DNA from: Emmonsiellopsis sp. PD_33
Taxonomy: Eukaryota; Ascomycota; Eurotiomycetes; Onygenales; Ajellomycetaceae
Direction of reading: 5' to 3'
Length of the DNA: 39,644 nt
NCBI GenBank assembly: GCA_032988165.1
Contig: JANTQF010000327.1
Location: 1 to 39,644 of the forward strand
Below, piece by piece: positions 13,201-23,926 of the stretch; position 1 is the stretch's first letter; each line of letters starts with the position of its first letter. The position numbers were made by a program, and so were the translations under genes. The notes under the pieces are model-generated. The model ran no database searches and was not told the DNA's origin. It was given only the letters and a program-made list of their open reading frames with translations.

Positions 13201-14233
13201 ATGTGTGCTGGGAAAATGAGGACATACCGTCAGTGCTAGTGCCACCCATGTCAAATCCAATGACGGGAACGCGCTCCTCATCATCCCAAGAGGTCTGCGC
13301 GTAGCCAACAACACCACCCGCAGGTCCAGATAAGATAGCCTTCAGGCCACTGAATTTCCGGAAGTCCACTAAACCGCCATCGGACTGCATGAATTCGCAA
13401 CGGGTCGATCCAGAGGCAAGGCCGCCTAAGAAGTTCGCAGAAATAGAATCGATATACTCTTTAATGACTGGGGTTAAATAGGCATCAGCAGTGGCGCTCA
13501 TGCCTCGGGGAACAGCCTTGATCATGGGCTGGAGTTCAGCAGAGATCGCAACAGAAAATCCCATCTCGACAGCGATTTTCCCAATCAACTTCTCATGTGC
13601 TGGGAATGTGTACGAGTGCAATAACACCACCGCTATCGATCGATATCCCTCGTCCCAGAGGGACTGTAGATTTCCTCTAATCTTCTCCACATCTGGTTTG
13701 ACAAGGATCTGGACATATTCCCCAGTGATTCCCCGAACGACATCTTCGGACTCTTCAATGGGCTGAGGATTCGGATCCTCCGCATATCCCTTGAGCGTTA
13801 CCCGTTCGTCAACCTCAATAACTTTCTCATACAAAACACCCGGCTTTGCAACTGAGAGATCGAAGATGTTCGGCCGCGACTGGTTCCCAATGACCAACAG
13901 ATCCTTGAATCCCTTGGTAATCAGAAGCGCGGATCTGGCCCCCTTTCTTTCCAGCAACGCGTTCGTAGCAACGGTTGTGCCCATTCGAAGCGATTCGATA
14001 GGTGTGAGGTCTAGCAGCTCCCCGCGGGGCAGCTTCTTGTCGGTTGCAATTTCGAGAATGCGTCGGATTCCTTCCGTTGGCGCATCTTTGTAGTTTGAGG
14101 GGTCGACGGAGAGGAGTTTGAGGATGATGTCGTTGCGGCCGGGAACTGAGGCGTGGACGTCTGTGAAGGTTCCGCCGCGGTCTATTGAGACTCTGATCCC
14201 TTGGGAATGTGTTTGGGGGGGTTGGACGGCCAT
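10216..14233 (-). CDS. OXP1: 5-oxoprolinase, ATP-hydrolysing (fused HyuA-HyuB)
   Basis: Two exons (13228-14233 and 10216-13157) around a 70-bp intron give 1,315 residues, the usual size for eukaryotic 5-oxoprolinase. The HyuA-type half begins with IDRGGTFTD near residue 17, a nucleotide-binding motif, and contains FDMGGTSTD at about 327-335, split at the intron. A HyuB half follows from about residue 750 (NRFMSIAEQMG, then the SNHPSCGGTHLPD segment). Known family role: ATP-dependent opening of 5-oxo-L-proline to L-glutamate, in the cytosol, closing the glutathione cycle. No targeting peptide is visible. It is divergent from a D-glutamate cyclase-family gene, whose known product is 5-oxoproline, so here it may serve catabolism as well as glutathione turnover. 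A related hydantoinase or N-methylhydantoinase activity is the main alternative. Confidence 0.93.
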
Positions 14234-14504
14234 GGTTGGCTGGATGTGTGAGATTCTACTCCCCCGCTAGGTTGGTTGTGTTGGAAGTTGCTTGCTGGTG
14301 TGATGTGAGGTACGACAAGCAAAGCTGAGGGTATTAGAGGCTAAGGATATGAATAGGGAGAGAATGGAGGTGCAGAAATGACAAAGTCTATTGCAGGGAT
14401 GCCAGCTTGTGCTTGAATTATCAATCATTCAAGTAACTTTGTTATCGGAACCATTTTCCATGAACTCGCAGACCGACTTCCTTGCCCCCACCGGCGCCAG
14501 AGAT

Positions 14505-14512
14505 GATCGGGA
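14505..14512 (+). promoter_or_regulatory. Candidate operator copy 1 (GATCGGGA)
   Basis: GATCGGGA lies in the cyclase/oxoprolinase promoter, followed closely by TTTCCC. Its 10-base context ATGATCGGGA is identical to that of the copy upstream of the permease at 18048. Confidence 0.45.
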
Positions 14513-14557
14513 GAAATTTCCCTTCCATGGCGAAATCCGGGGAACCCGAATTCGACC

Positions 14558-14565
14558 TCCCGATC
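14558..14565 (-). promoter_or_regulatory. Candidate operator copy 2 (GATCGGGA, complement)
   Basis: TCCCGATC on the + strand is the exact reverse complement of copy 1, 45 bp downstream of it. Confidence 0.45.
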
Positions 14566-14652
14566 AATCAATGGGGTCGTTTGGCGTGTGTTCCGTACTG
14601 CCGTAGCTGCGTTGGTGGCTGCGGTGCTGACGGGGAGCAGATCGGTCGAATC

Positions 14653-14660
14653 TCCCGATC
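14653..14660 (-). promoter_or_regulatory. Candidate operator copy 3 (GATCGGGA, complement)
   Basis: TCCCGATC on the + strand directly abuts a TGATAAG GATA site at 14661-14667, an arrangement that would let a pathway regulator and a nitrogen regulator bind side by side. Confidence 0.45.
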
Positions 14661-14980
14661 TGATAAGATTGAGTTTCCCATGTGGCGCACTAAATTTAGT
14701 TAGCGCGCCTTGTTTTTCGGTTACTAGCTCCCCGACCCTAATGCCGAACCTTGCCCGATGCTTGGGGTTACCGACGGGCGTTTTGCTCCGATACAGTTGG
14801 TGGTGAGGTTGGGGAATACCCACTATGTAGTTTCGGGATGATAAGGCAAGCTCCACGGCCAGGCGCTCGAAGATTCATGTAAACCTCCCAATTCTTTCTC
14901 CCTGTTCTTGAACATTGATTTACAACGGTCTACAAGTTGCTATCTATACAAATCACGACGAAATTCTAACCGTTATCATC

Positions 14981-15835
14981 ATGTCTGCAGCACACCAAGT
15001 CCGCCTCAGTGCCCGCAAAAACGCCATAACATTTACTTCCGGGCTGGCCCCAACATACCTCCAAGCAAACCTCATCTGCCTCCCGTCACGATATGCACAA
15101 GACTTCCGCCTCCTATGCCAACGCAATCCCGTCCCATGCCCACTCCTAGCCGAATCCAAATCAGTTGGCAAATACACAGAACTAAAATCATGGATGGCCA
15201 ACATTGCTGACTCTGCCATCGCCGCGAACCTCGATATTCGAACCGATATCCCAAAGTATATGGTGTATAAGGACGGGAAGCTGGAAAAGTTTCAATGTCA
15301 AGATCTGTGTGAGGAATGGACAGAAGACCATGTGGCGTTTCTAATTGGGTGTTCGTTCAGTTTTGAATCTGCTCTTGCAGCTGCTGGGCTCCCGCCTCGG
15401 CAAACAGTGATGCAGAGGAACGTCCCGATGTATCGGACAAATATCCCCCTATGTGCTGCTGGCGTGTTTACAGGTGGCACGTATGTTGTTTCCATGAGGC
15501 CTTATGCTTTGGATCGAATCGAAGAGGTGCGGAATATCACGCGACCTTATGTCGCAACACACGGGGAGCCGATCGCTTGGGGATGGGATGCTGTTCGCCA
15601 GCTGGGCATTGCGGATATTGATAAGCCTGAGTGGGGAGATGCGCCGTTGGCGGTTGATGGGCAGCGGTTTGGGTTGGGGACGGAGAAGGATGTTGTGCCT
15701 GTTTTCTGGGGATGTGGGGTTACGCCGCAGGAAGCTGTGATGAGGGCGAATTTACGGGGGACTGTGATGGCTCATGCACCTGGTCATATGTTGGTTATGG
15801 ATGTGAAGGAGGGTGAGGTTTTGGATAGCAAGTAG
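14981..15835 (+). CDS. D-glutamate cyclase family protein (DUF1445, hydro-lyase-like)
   Basis: A single uninterrupted frame of 284 residues, starting at the ATG in ATCATCATGTC. Family features are an IGCSFSFESAL motif near the middle, a MRNVPMYRT-type segment (here QRNVPMYRTNIPL), TGGTYVVSMRP, and a C-terminal WGCGVTPQEA followed by HAPGHMLVMD. The human homologue DGLUCY is known to cyclise D-glutamate to 5-oxo-D-proline; bacterial members of about 265 residues were long annotated as putative hydro-lyases. This protein has the single-domain, bacterial-like length rather than the longer animal form. It is divergent from a 5-oxoprolinase across a shared promoter, which strongly supports a role in glutamate/pyroglutamate metabolism. 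It has no intron, unlike the other complete protein genes in the window, which could hint at transfer. The cyclase activity itself is inferred from family membership. Confidence 0.88.
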   Translation: MSAAHQVRLSARKNAITFTSGLAPTYLQANLICLPSRYAQDFRLLCQRNPVPCPLLAESKSVGKYTELKSWMANIADSAIAANLDIRTDIPKYMVYKDGKLEKFQCQDLCEEWTEDHVAFLIGCSFSFESALAAAGLPPRQTVMQRNVPMYRTNIPLCAAGVFTGGTYVVSMRPYALDRIEEVRNITRPYVATHGEPIAWGWDAVRQLGIADIDKPEWGDAPLAVDGQRFGLGTEKDVVPVFWGCGVTPQEAVMRANLRGTVMAHAPGHMLVMDVKEGEVLDSK

Positions 15836-16089
15836 GAATTAAATTTTGGAGATATAATGGATGTAGTTTTGGGTAATGTAGATTTATCAGTGAATAGGGG
15901 GTTGGCCTTTGGCATCGTTGTTGGAACATGGAGGGCGTGAAATCAATAATATAGTTTACAGGTGGTGAATTTAATTGAAAAGCGGTATATATGTACAGCA
16001 CACAGGTTTTACTATGTACAAAAACAGAGCCATCTCCTGACCCAGGTCTGGATTTTGGGGTTGCCCTTTTTCCCACGGTTCCGCAAAAC

Positions 16090-17808
16090 CTAAATATGGT
16101 ACTTGAAATCCAAATCACGATCACCGGTCTTGACCTTCCGCGTATCTTCCATCCCGTTCTTGATCTTCAGCTTCTTGTTATCGCAGTACCTGAGATAAAT
16201 GATCTTCACTACAATCAACAATTGAGCAACGACCACGGATCCCAGTGAAAAACTGTGGCCAAGGATATAGGGGTCACCGCGGTAGATTTGGCCTGCCACA
16301 ATGCCCGCAGTATTGGCGATGGTCTGTTGCATTCCGATAGCGGTGGCACGTCGGTAGTGGGGCGCAAAATTGACACTGAGCCAGGTGACGTTCAATCCTG
16401 GTCCGTTGTAAACCGCAACTGCACAAAGGAAGGTGGCGAAGAATTTGACGGCGTTGTTGGAAACTGATAGGAGTAGGATATATCCCACCAGGCCGAAGAT
16501 ATTGGCAATGAATACGAACTAAGGAGTTTCCATAATTAGTTAAAGGTAAGAGAGTAAATGATCGGGAACTTGGCCTACCGGTCCTCTAAGTGTCATTCTG
16601 TCGGAGAGATAACCGAAGGTGAGGAAACATATGCCTCCAAATAGATACACAGGGACGCTAAGGTATTGCGCCTCGATGCCCGTGTGTCCCATACTTGTGA
16701 GAATGGACGGCAGGAAAGTACTGAATCCATATAGCAGGATATCCTGGCAAAATTGTATACCAGCGCTATTTCGATATTAGTAATTATCCCTTGAACGACT
16801 CCGTAATCTGGGAATGAAGTACCTGAGGTAAGTTTTGACATCCGTCGCGGCGATTTTGACTTCCTCCCAGCTGAACTCTTCGCTGCCGCTGTAAGCTTTA
16901 TTTCGCTCCGCTCGAATTACCATGAGCTCCCTTTCTCTGGTATTCAGAAAGTATGCCTTGGTAATGTCGTTTGGAAGTCCGAACCAAACAATGATTGCAC
17001 AAGCAACACTAAAGACTCCTTCGATGATATATACCCATCTATGATACGAGTTAGCAAACTTTTCCGGTAACTAACAATCATCGGAACACCAACCTCCAGC
17101 CAGCATAGCCTCCAATTCCATCCATGAATAGAATTCCATATGCAAGGATACCTCCAAAAGCTCCAGCAAGAGCAGTAGAAACGAACAAGTACGCAACTCG
17201 CTTGGCTTGCTCTTCTCTCCGATAGACCATAGTCAGGTACAAGGTCAAACTTGGGAAAAGACCCGCTTCACAGACACCGAGAAGCAATCTGGTAGCATAA
17301 AGGCCGCCGATGTTTTGGATAAAGCCGGAAAATATCGTTGTGAGCGACCACACGACACAGAGGCCCGTGATTACATTACGTGGAGTAAACTTCTTGAGCA
17401 TAAGGGTCCAGGGAGTCTCAAAGGTGACATAGGTAGCGTAGAAGATGGATACGGCGGTGGAAAATTCTTGATTAGAGGCGCGGATATCCTCCGGCATTCC
17501 AGCTACTTTGACATTACCTGCACGATGTTAGCGATGAGGCTGCAAAAATGATTATCAGATGAATGTCGAGTAGAATAAAACTGACCAATATTGGAACGAT
17601 CAAGGAAGCAGCAAAGATAAACAATCATAATCACGGGTGTGATATATAGATCAACTTTTCTCATGACCCTTTTCTCCTCCACAGGGTCGATATGAGGCAG
17701 AGACTCGTCATTTTTTTCGATACATCCTGGATCTTGGATGCTGGTGATGGGACCGGCGGTGATGGTTTTCTCGTTCCCAGAGGATCTTGAGGCGAGTGAT
17801 CCCGACAT
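16090..17808 (-). CDS. MFS permease of the anion:cation symporter (Dal5/allantoate) type
   Basis: Five exons (17586-17808, 17094-17517, 16823-17038, 16579-16765, 16090-16518) give 492 residues. The N-terminal IDPVEEKRVMRKVDLYITPVI segment and FLDRSNIGNVKVAGM at the first membrane helix are typical of the Dal5/allantoate-nicotinate-pantothenate group. TRLLLGVCEAGLFPSLTLYL and the YRREEQAKR loop also match. About 12 membrane segments are expected. Family members import small organic anions such as allantoate, nicotinate and carboxylates at the plasma membrane by proton symport. Its place beside the cyclase (convergent, 254 bp apart) suggests D-glutamate, 5-oxoproline or a related acid as substrate, but this is inference. 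Intron 1 has two possible 3' ends; only the second (acceptor AG at 17518-17519, exon from 17517 down) keeps frame. Intron 2 has an unusual GTTGGT donor. Confidence 0.9.
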
Positions 17809-19030
17809 GCCGGAGATGCTTATTTTAATTCAATCGTCGCGTAGCAAGGATAGGCAAAATAGTATAAAGTAAAGTATACTGAAAAGGGTAGTGTTGACTA
17901 CGAGTAGGGAGGATTGAAGTATATAAGAATGTTTAGGGTATCGTCAGGGGAGAAATCCAGATGTGTCAATATCTCCGACTTGCCCCAACCCCCCATAATA
18001 CGCAAAAGGATCCGGGGTTGCCCCTTTTGGTGAAGCTGGGGGAAAATGATCGGGAGGAGTTCCCGACGGCGAAGGGGGTTCGGCGAAGGGGGTCGGTAGC
18101 TGCTAGCTGGTACATAGCTTGAATCCCTCATCACGGCAGCTCCATTATTATTTGCTTATCCAGACCGATAGACGAGAATAATCTGATATAATTGGCTAGG
18201 GCCTTGCCGAGTAAACGGGCGGAAAAGATAATCTTCCAATGAGATGAACAAAACCCAATTTCCCTGATTCCTTCTCCTATCAACCGATCACTCCACACCA
18301 TCAGCAAGGCGGAAGAACCTGCGCAGGCAGATAACCCCACGATTGGGGGTATCGGTTCTAGGCTCCTAGCTTCTAAGGAAGTACATATCCGCTCCATGGT
18401 ACCGGGTTATCAGCTAGAAAAGGCCTTATAAGGTAGTTATTGGGAGACCCAGTCCGCCCGGCTGGGCTTGGGGAAGGAGGAAATGGAGGATTCCGCAGAG
18501 AACGTGGCGCCCCAGTGCCTAGTATTCTGCTGTGGGTTTGAGAAGCTTTCGGGTATAGATTTTGTGGGTATCTCTCTTCCATGCTCCAGTTTGTTTCTTC
18601 TCCTGTCCCATGGTTAGTCCAGAGTTTCGGAAACAGTCCCTCCTTGGATATATATGAGCAGCGATACCGGACCTATAGCCTTCCTCGAGGATAGGATTCT
18701 ATCTTCCTTCATCTGCTAATATCGCAATTTGTTCCTGGCTGTCTCACTCCAACCGCATATTGTTGCTGATAGTATCAAAGTCGTGGCAGGATGATGAACG
18801 GGTTTCACTCGGCGTAATGAAAACCGCGCAACCGGTTAGTTAGTTAACTACGGTAATATATGGACACTAGTAACAAGCGAGCCAATAATATCCATAGTTT
18901 TACTCGGCCGTAATTAGGGCTATTTCTCCTCATCCAACCTCTCCCGTCCCTTTTTCCATAAACAGCAGATAAAGACGGTTTCATATAGCTTCATTCTATT
19001 CTAGGGAATCGACGAGAGTCATTATCTGAT
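17809..19030. promoter_or_regulatory. Divergent promoter region between permease and regulator
   Basis: This 1.22-kb region separates the permease start (17808, -) from the transcription factor start (19031, +). Small frames at 17898-18582 look random. It holds ATCCGGGG at 18010-18017, GATCGGGA at 18048-18055, and several GATA hexamers (for example near 18227, 18328, 18406 and 18968). A CGGGA-5-TCCCG inverted repeat begins within the GATCGGGA copy (18051-18065). Confidence 0.5.
18048..18055 (+). promoter_or_regulatory. Candidate operator copy 4 (GATCGGGA)
   Basis: GATCGGGA lies about 240 bp upstream of the permease start. It overlaps CGGGA-GGAGT-TCCCG, a 15-bp inverted repeat of the kind bound by Zn2Cys6 dimers. 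ATCCGGGG lies 38 bp away, as it also occurs near copy 1. Confidence 0.45.
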
Positions 19031-21677
19031 ATGCCACGCTCTGTTTCTTCTAAGTCGGGTGGTTTGGACCACCTTCGCCGGGCCCCTGTAGCGTGAGCCT
19101 TGCCGAATCCTTGATGGCATCCTCGTACTAATAAATTCTACCATAGATGCAATTACTGTAGAAGGCGCAAGACAAAATGCCTTGGGGGAAATGACGGGAT
19201 GCCATGCAGAGCCTGCTCGATTGCAGGCCAGCCATGCTCTTATCCGGACTCGCAGAAGACGGTCAGAGTATCAGAAATGTGAGCGTTCCCGCCGTCTCTC
19301 AGAGGCATTGTAGGTCCCTGCTGACAGTTTGCAGGTATCTGATGGACCTAGAAGCTCGAGTCAAATCCTATGAGAAGAGCACAGACCACGGGGGTTCATT
19401 GAATGCAGCCCTATCCAAATCACAGCCCAACCAGGAACCCAGCATATCCTCCTCTCCCAACCCAACGTCCTTGAGTCCTGTGCCCGGTAAAGATGATATT
19501 GATGACAATCCTCTCACGGAGGAAATAGCTCATCTTGTCCTTAGTCCCGAAGGGCACAAACGTTTGTGCCTTCTCCCCCTTTCCTACTTCTAGACTAGTT
19601 GCTTACCTATTGCGCAGGGTATTTTGGCAATTCATCATCAACCAGTCTCGGAAAGAAATTTTTGGACTTCGTGAGGTCCTTCAAAACAGGCCTCGATATT
19701 GGCGATGATTTTGTAACACCAACATATAGCAGTGCGAATTTCTCTGTTCGCCCGAATCCGCATAATGTTGGGCCATCAGTCACTTCTCTCCCGCCGTTCC
19801 CATTCGCGAAACGGCTATATGCTGCCCAGTATGCGTACATTGGCACGATATTTTCCTTTACTTCACCCGAAGTATTCGAAAACAATCTCCAAGAAATGTA
19901 TGACCGAGAACCAGATTTAGCTGATAGGAGAGATTGCCTCCTATTATGTCAGATATACATCATACTTGCATTTGGCCAGATGTACTCCGTTAACCAATGG
20001 ACGAGTTATGACGGGCCACCAGGATTTGATTACTTTCAGCAGGCCATGTATCTTCTTCCAGACATACACGAGCAACCTTCAGTGGCTTTTGTGGAAGTAC
20101 TCTCCTTGATTGGATATTTTTTTCAAAACTTGAATCGAAGGGACGCTGCCTTCTCATATGTAATGGCCCTATAACCTGTTCTTTTTGTCTAACGAGCTTC
20201 AGCTAACATGTTTAAAGATTGGATTGGCGTTACGAATGGCTATATCTCTAGGACTGCATCAAGAAGTCTCGGATGATAGTTTAGACGATCATGCTCGAGA
20301 GCATAGACGCCGCTTATGGTGGTCTGTATATAGCATGGATAGGTAGGCGCCCTAGTAACTGCTATTTAATCTATCTCAGCTAACAACGTCATTAGGATTC
20401 TATGTGTGAAATCTGGGAATCCGCTCACAATTGCAGATGAAGATATAGGGGTTTTACCACCGTCTCGTTTGGTATGTTTTTTGTCGAACGCACCGGCTAC
20501 TTGGTCTTTTTTGGGAAGATATCCCTGGGCGAATACTAACAACACTAGCCCAACGAACCAGAAATATGCCCGGCCACCGTTCTCTTGCATTATACGGAAT
20601 TATCCAGAATTTTAGGGAAAATCATGAAGAGTGAGTTGGGATCCATAACCTTATAGAACCATGCCACTAACGACAAATATAGAGGTATATCGCACCCCTC
20701 GAAACACTGCCTACAATCTTGTCAGCTCCGTCCAGTCAATCCTCGCAGAGCTAGCGCAATGGCAGTCAAATCTGCCTCAAGCCCTGCAGTGTGACTTTAA
20801 TAAGCTCGACGGCCCGATACAGCGGCAATCGGTTTCCATATTTCTACACTATTCGCAGTGTATCAACATGACAGCGCGGCCCCTGGTGTTCAACGTGGTT
20901 CGGAAATGCCTTCAAAACCATGAAGTAAATGGTGACTGGCCGGATTGGAGGACTGGGCTTCAGCAAAGCACAATATTGGTTGTCGAGACCTGCATTGCCG
21001 CAGCCCGAAATAGTACCGCTATCATGGCTGCGGCATCCAAACAGAATTTCATGGGTACGTGCCGTAATGCTCTTTTCCGCTCATTTTCCTAGGGAACTAC
21101 TCCATGAAAGATCCGTTAATCTAAAAAATGAACTCTAACAGCAACATATGGTTACATGGATGGCGAACACGCCTTTTCCGCCGCGATAATCCTCGTAATG
21201 ATCAACGTCGCCTTCCCATACAATGCACGGGACCGCGCAGCTATGAAACTTGCCCTCGACGTGCTTAACGGGATGGCAGAAAGAGGAAATGCACACATCC
21301 GGTCCTTGCATAGACTCCTCCTCAGCCTCTGCCGCACGGTGACGCCATTATCCCCCGATCCCTACGACGAGCCAGCAGCAGATGTACACTCATACGCTAC
21401 GCCTGCCGCCTCTTCCTCAACTTCCGCACCTGCAGCCGTGGGTGCGGGTGTTGCACCACCTCCCCATCTACCGCTACAGCCTGAAGACCCCTTCGCGGTC
21501 TTTTTGGCAGCCCAGCAGTCAGCGTCTCCCATACCTATAGGAGCTGATGGCCGTTTCATTGTTCCGGAAGAGCTACTCTCGTTTGAAAATCCGACCGGGG
21601 ACGCGAGGTTGTGGGAAGAGGGATATGGAACTTTCGATGTGGGGATGGAGTTTGATTGGGCGCAGTGGAATTCATGA
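19031..21677 (+). CDS. Zn2Cys6 fungal transcription factor
   Basis: Nine exons are inferred: 19031-19092, 19147-19278, 19335-19561, 19618-20159, 20218-20342, 20396-20471, 20549-20630, 20683-21054 and 21142-21677, for 717 residues. The binuclear zinc cluster has cysteines at residues 22, 25, 32, 41, 44 and 51 (spacing C-2-C-6-C-8-C-2-C-6-C), interrupted by an intron just before Cys22. A short linker and coiled-coil piece (YLMDLEARVKSYEKS) follow. The fungal-specific middle homology domain includes GLALRMAISLGLH, RRRLWWSVYSMDR and then GNPLTIADEDIGV at about residues 322-385. Such proteins are nuclear, bind CGG-containing sites and often control adjacent catabolic genes. It sits between the oxoprolinase/cyclase/permease block and a sugar-transporter block, so its target is uncertain. 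Intron 3 has a GTTTGT donor. Confidence 0.92.
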
Positions 21678-21838
21678 GTGGATCGTACGATTGTTTCAAG
21701 GCATCCTATTTCTTTTTTTTTTCCTGGCATATACGGGCATGGTTCTATGTGATCATGGCCTATTCCACTTTTCTCCTTTGAGTTCAGCTCCTGCTTGTGT
21801 CCGTCCGCTCCGGCGACGTTTATACATGCAAGACACTG

Positions 21839-23926
21839 CTATACCCCCGCAATTCCTCCCTTGAGAATTCTGTTCTGAGTCTTTTTAGCCGCCACGCTAG
21901 CTTTTCGAGGATTCTTAGCCTCAAAAATAGCATCCAGCTCTTCAAGTGTCATCCCTTTTGTCTCGACGAAGAAGAAGTACATGAACCCCAACTCAAAGGT
22001 ATCCCAGAACACGAAAAATACGTAGAACCAGTATCCGATCTAGAACTTAATAATGTTAACTATCGTATCCTCGTGATGTCGTCGTGGACTGCTCTAGAGG
22101 ACAGCGGGAGATGAAAGAGTTTTGATTTTCTTCAAAAACAAAAAAAAAGGGGGGTTAAAGGGGCAACAGGGGTCTGTCTTGCTTGCTTACATTCGACAAC
22201 GCAATCGGTCCCACAAACGTATTAAGAAACCCAGCTGCGCCAGCCGTCAGTTTGAATGTGCCCATGGCCTTTGCACGCATTTTATTGCTGACTACCTCTG
22301 CAGGGTAGATCGGCTGCATGGGCGTATATCCAATCGAGAAGACTGCTCCAAACATGAAGATAAACACTATGCTGACTGTTGAAGCTGTTGTGTTTCCATA
22401 CTCGACGAATCCCGCGGCACAAGCAGCTACCAGAGCTAGGCATATGGCCATCCCTGCTGTAGTGGCCATGAGCATCTTTCGTCGCCCCACTATGTCGTGG
22501 AGTCGAGAGCCGGTTGCGGAGAATACCCAGCCGATAACTGCGTAGACGATGTTGAGGATCAATTTGGTGTCGGTGTCGGTTACGCCTACGTTGTTCAACA
22601 TCAGGGGTAGATAATAGGAGGCGATACTGGGGATATAATTTGTTAGTCGTATCTATTCGCCAGGTTAAGAATGATGTGAAATGTTGCTCACTCACTTGTT
22701 CCCGCTGAATTGGCCAAACCACGAGAATGCAATGTTGAGCATGAGTCTGTATCTTGCCGATCGCGTTTCGACTAGGACTTTCAAGTCAAATAAATCTTTC
22801 CAGGAGGCGAGATGTGTTTCCTCTAGAGAGCCGATCATCTCCTTCATTTGGAGGGCGACAAGGGGGTGATTTAAGTCGCCATTCGTGTGGTACTTTGCAA
22901 TGATACCCCTCGCCTCTTCGTATCGGTCTTGAGCAACGAGCCTATGCGATGTTAGCGAATCCCCGTGAGAGAGGAATTATTCGCGCCTTACCACCGTGGG
23001 GATTCAGGGAAGAACCTGACTAGCAAGACAACTAATCCCGGACATATCATTTGCAGCCACAAAGGAATCCTCCAGTCAAGGTTCCCCTTATCTTGAAAAT
23101 GGAGATGGCATCCGTAGACGGAAGATGTTGCGATAATCGATCCCTGAACTAGTCAGCATGCCCTAATTCCCCAGTAGTTTTCGATACTCACCACGTTATA
23201 AAACGTATTATATAGTCCAGCAATTGTCCCTCGATATGCTGCCGGAGATATCTCGACCAAATAAAGGGGGGCGGCCGTATGGGCGCACGTAGCAAAGAAC
23301 GATAACATAAACCGACCTCCGATGAACATAGGCAAATTCGTAGCCATCGATGTAACGATAGTACCAATGCAAACACCAAGGCAACCAAAGAAAATGTGCC
23401 ATGTTCGACCGTACCAATCAGCCATCCAAATGAAAAGAGCACCGCACATTTGACCGACCTGGAGATATAAGCTACGATACCTAGACAGAGGGGGTGGAAC
23501 GTACTTGGAAGATTGCAAAGACTATGCCTGTGCTAGCATTGCCATTTTCAGGCAAACCAAAGTATTTGGTGTAGTTGGGTAGTGCATTGATTGATCCCAT
23601 AAGGGAACTGTCAAACCCTATCAAACAGTATTAGATCCAGGAAGTGTCTTTAAATATGGAATGTTATGACAGGTGGCACATCTCTCACCATTCATCGTCG
23701 AACACAGAAAAATCATCCCAGCGAGGAGATACAATTTGATGTATCCCGGTCCTCGTGGGTTCGGCTTGTTAGTAGCCATAATGGAAGCATATGTTTCTCT
23801 GCCGGGCTCCAGTCCTTCCGCCTTTCCACTGAGTATGGCATTCTCCACTTCGCTCTTCATACTGCCATCCCTCAAATGGTGCTTCTCCGGGGGCGTACCC
23901 TCTGTCTCTTTGGCCTGATCTGCCAT
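21839..23926 (-). CDS. MFS sugar transporter (lactose-permease/hexose-transporter type)
   Basis: Seven exons (23689-23926, 23505-23617, 23192-23458, 22992-23143, 22696-22941, 22191-22626, 21839-22039) give 550 residues. Sugar-porter signatures are FDSSLMGSINALP in the first helix, ADWYGRTW and GGRFMLSFF, VEISPAAYRGTIAGLYN, FFPESPRW at the end of the first half, GSRLHDIVGRRK, and VETKGMTLEELDAIFE near the C-terminus. It would be a 12-helix proton/sugar symporter in the plasma membrane. The loop after PESPRW resembles fungal disaccharide carriers (lactose/cellodextrin-type), but the substrate cannot be read from sequence. It is convergent with the Zn2Cys6 regulator (161 bp between stops). The last intron (22040-22190, 151 bp) is longer than the rest and carries an A/G homopolymer. 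Confidence 0.92.

Larger units (their letters stand above)
14418..14978. promoter_or_regulatory. GATA-factor (AreA-type) site group
   Basis: HGATAR hexamers read TGATAA at 14418-14423 (-), CGATAA at 14442-14447 (-), TGATAA within TGATAAG at 14661-14667 (+) and at 14839-14845 (+), and TGATAA at 14973-14978 (-). About two would be expected by chance in this length. AreA/Nit2 family factors use such sites for nitrogen derepression. Binding is inferred from sequence only. Confidence 0.4.
14234..14980. promoter_or_regulatory. Shared bidirectional promoter region of the oxoprolinase and cyclase genes
   Basis: This 747-bp region separates two divergent start codons. It contains three copies of GATCGGGA or its complement (14505, 14558, 14653), an ATCCGGGG at 14535-14542, and five HGATAR GATA-factor sites. 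No credible gene lies within it. The layout suggests coordinated control of both flanking genes. Confidence 0.65.
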
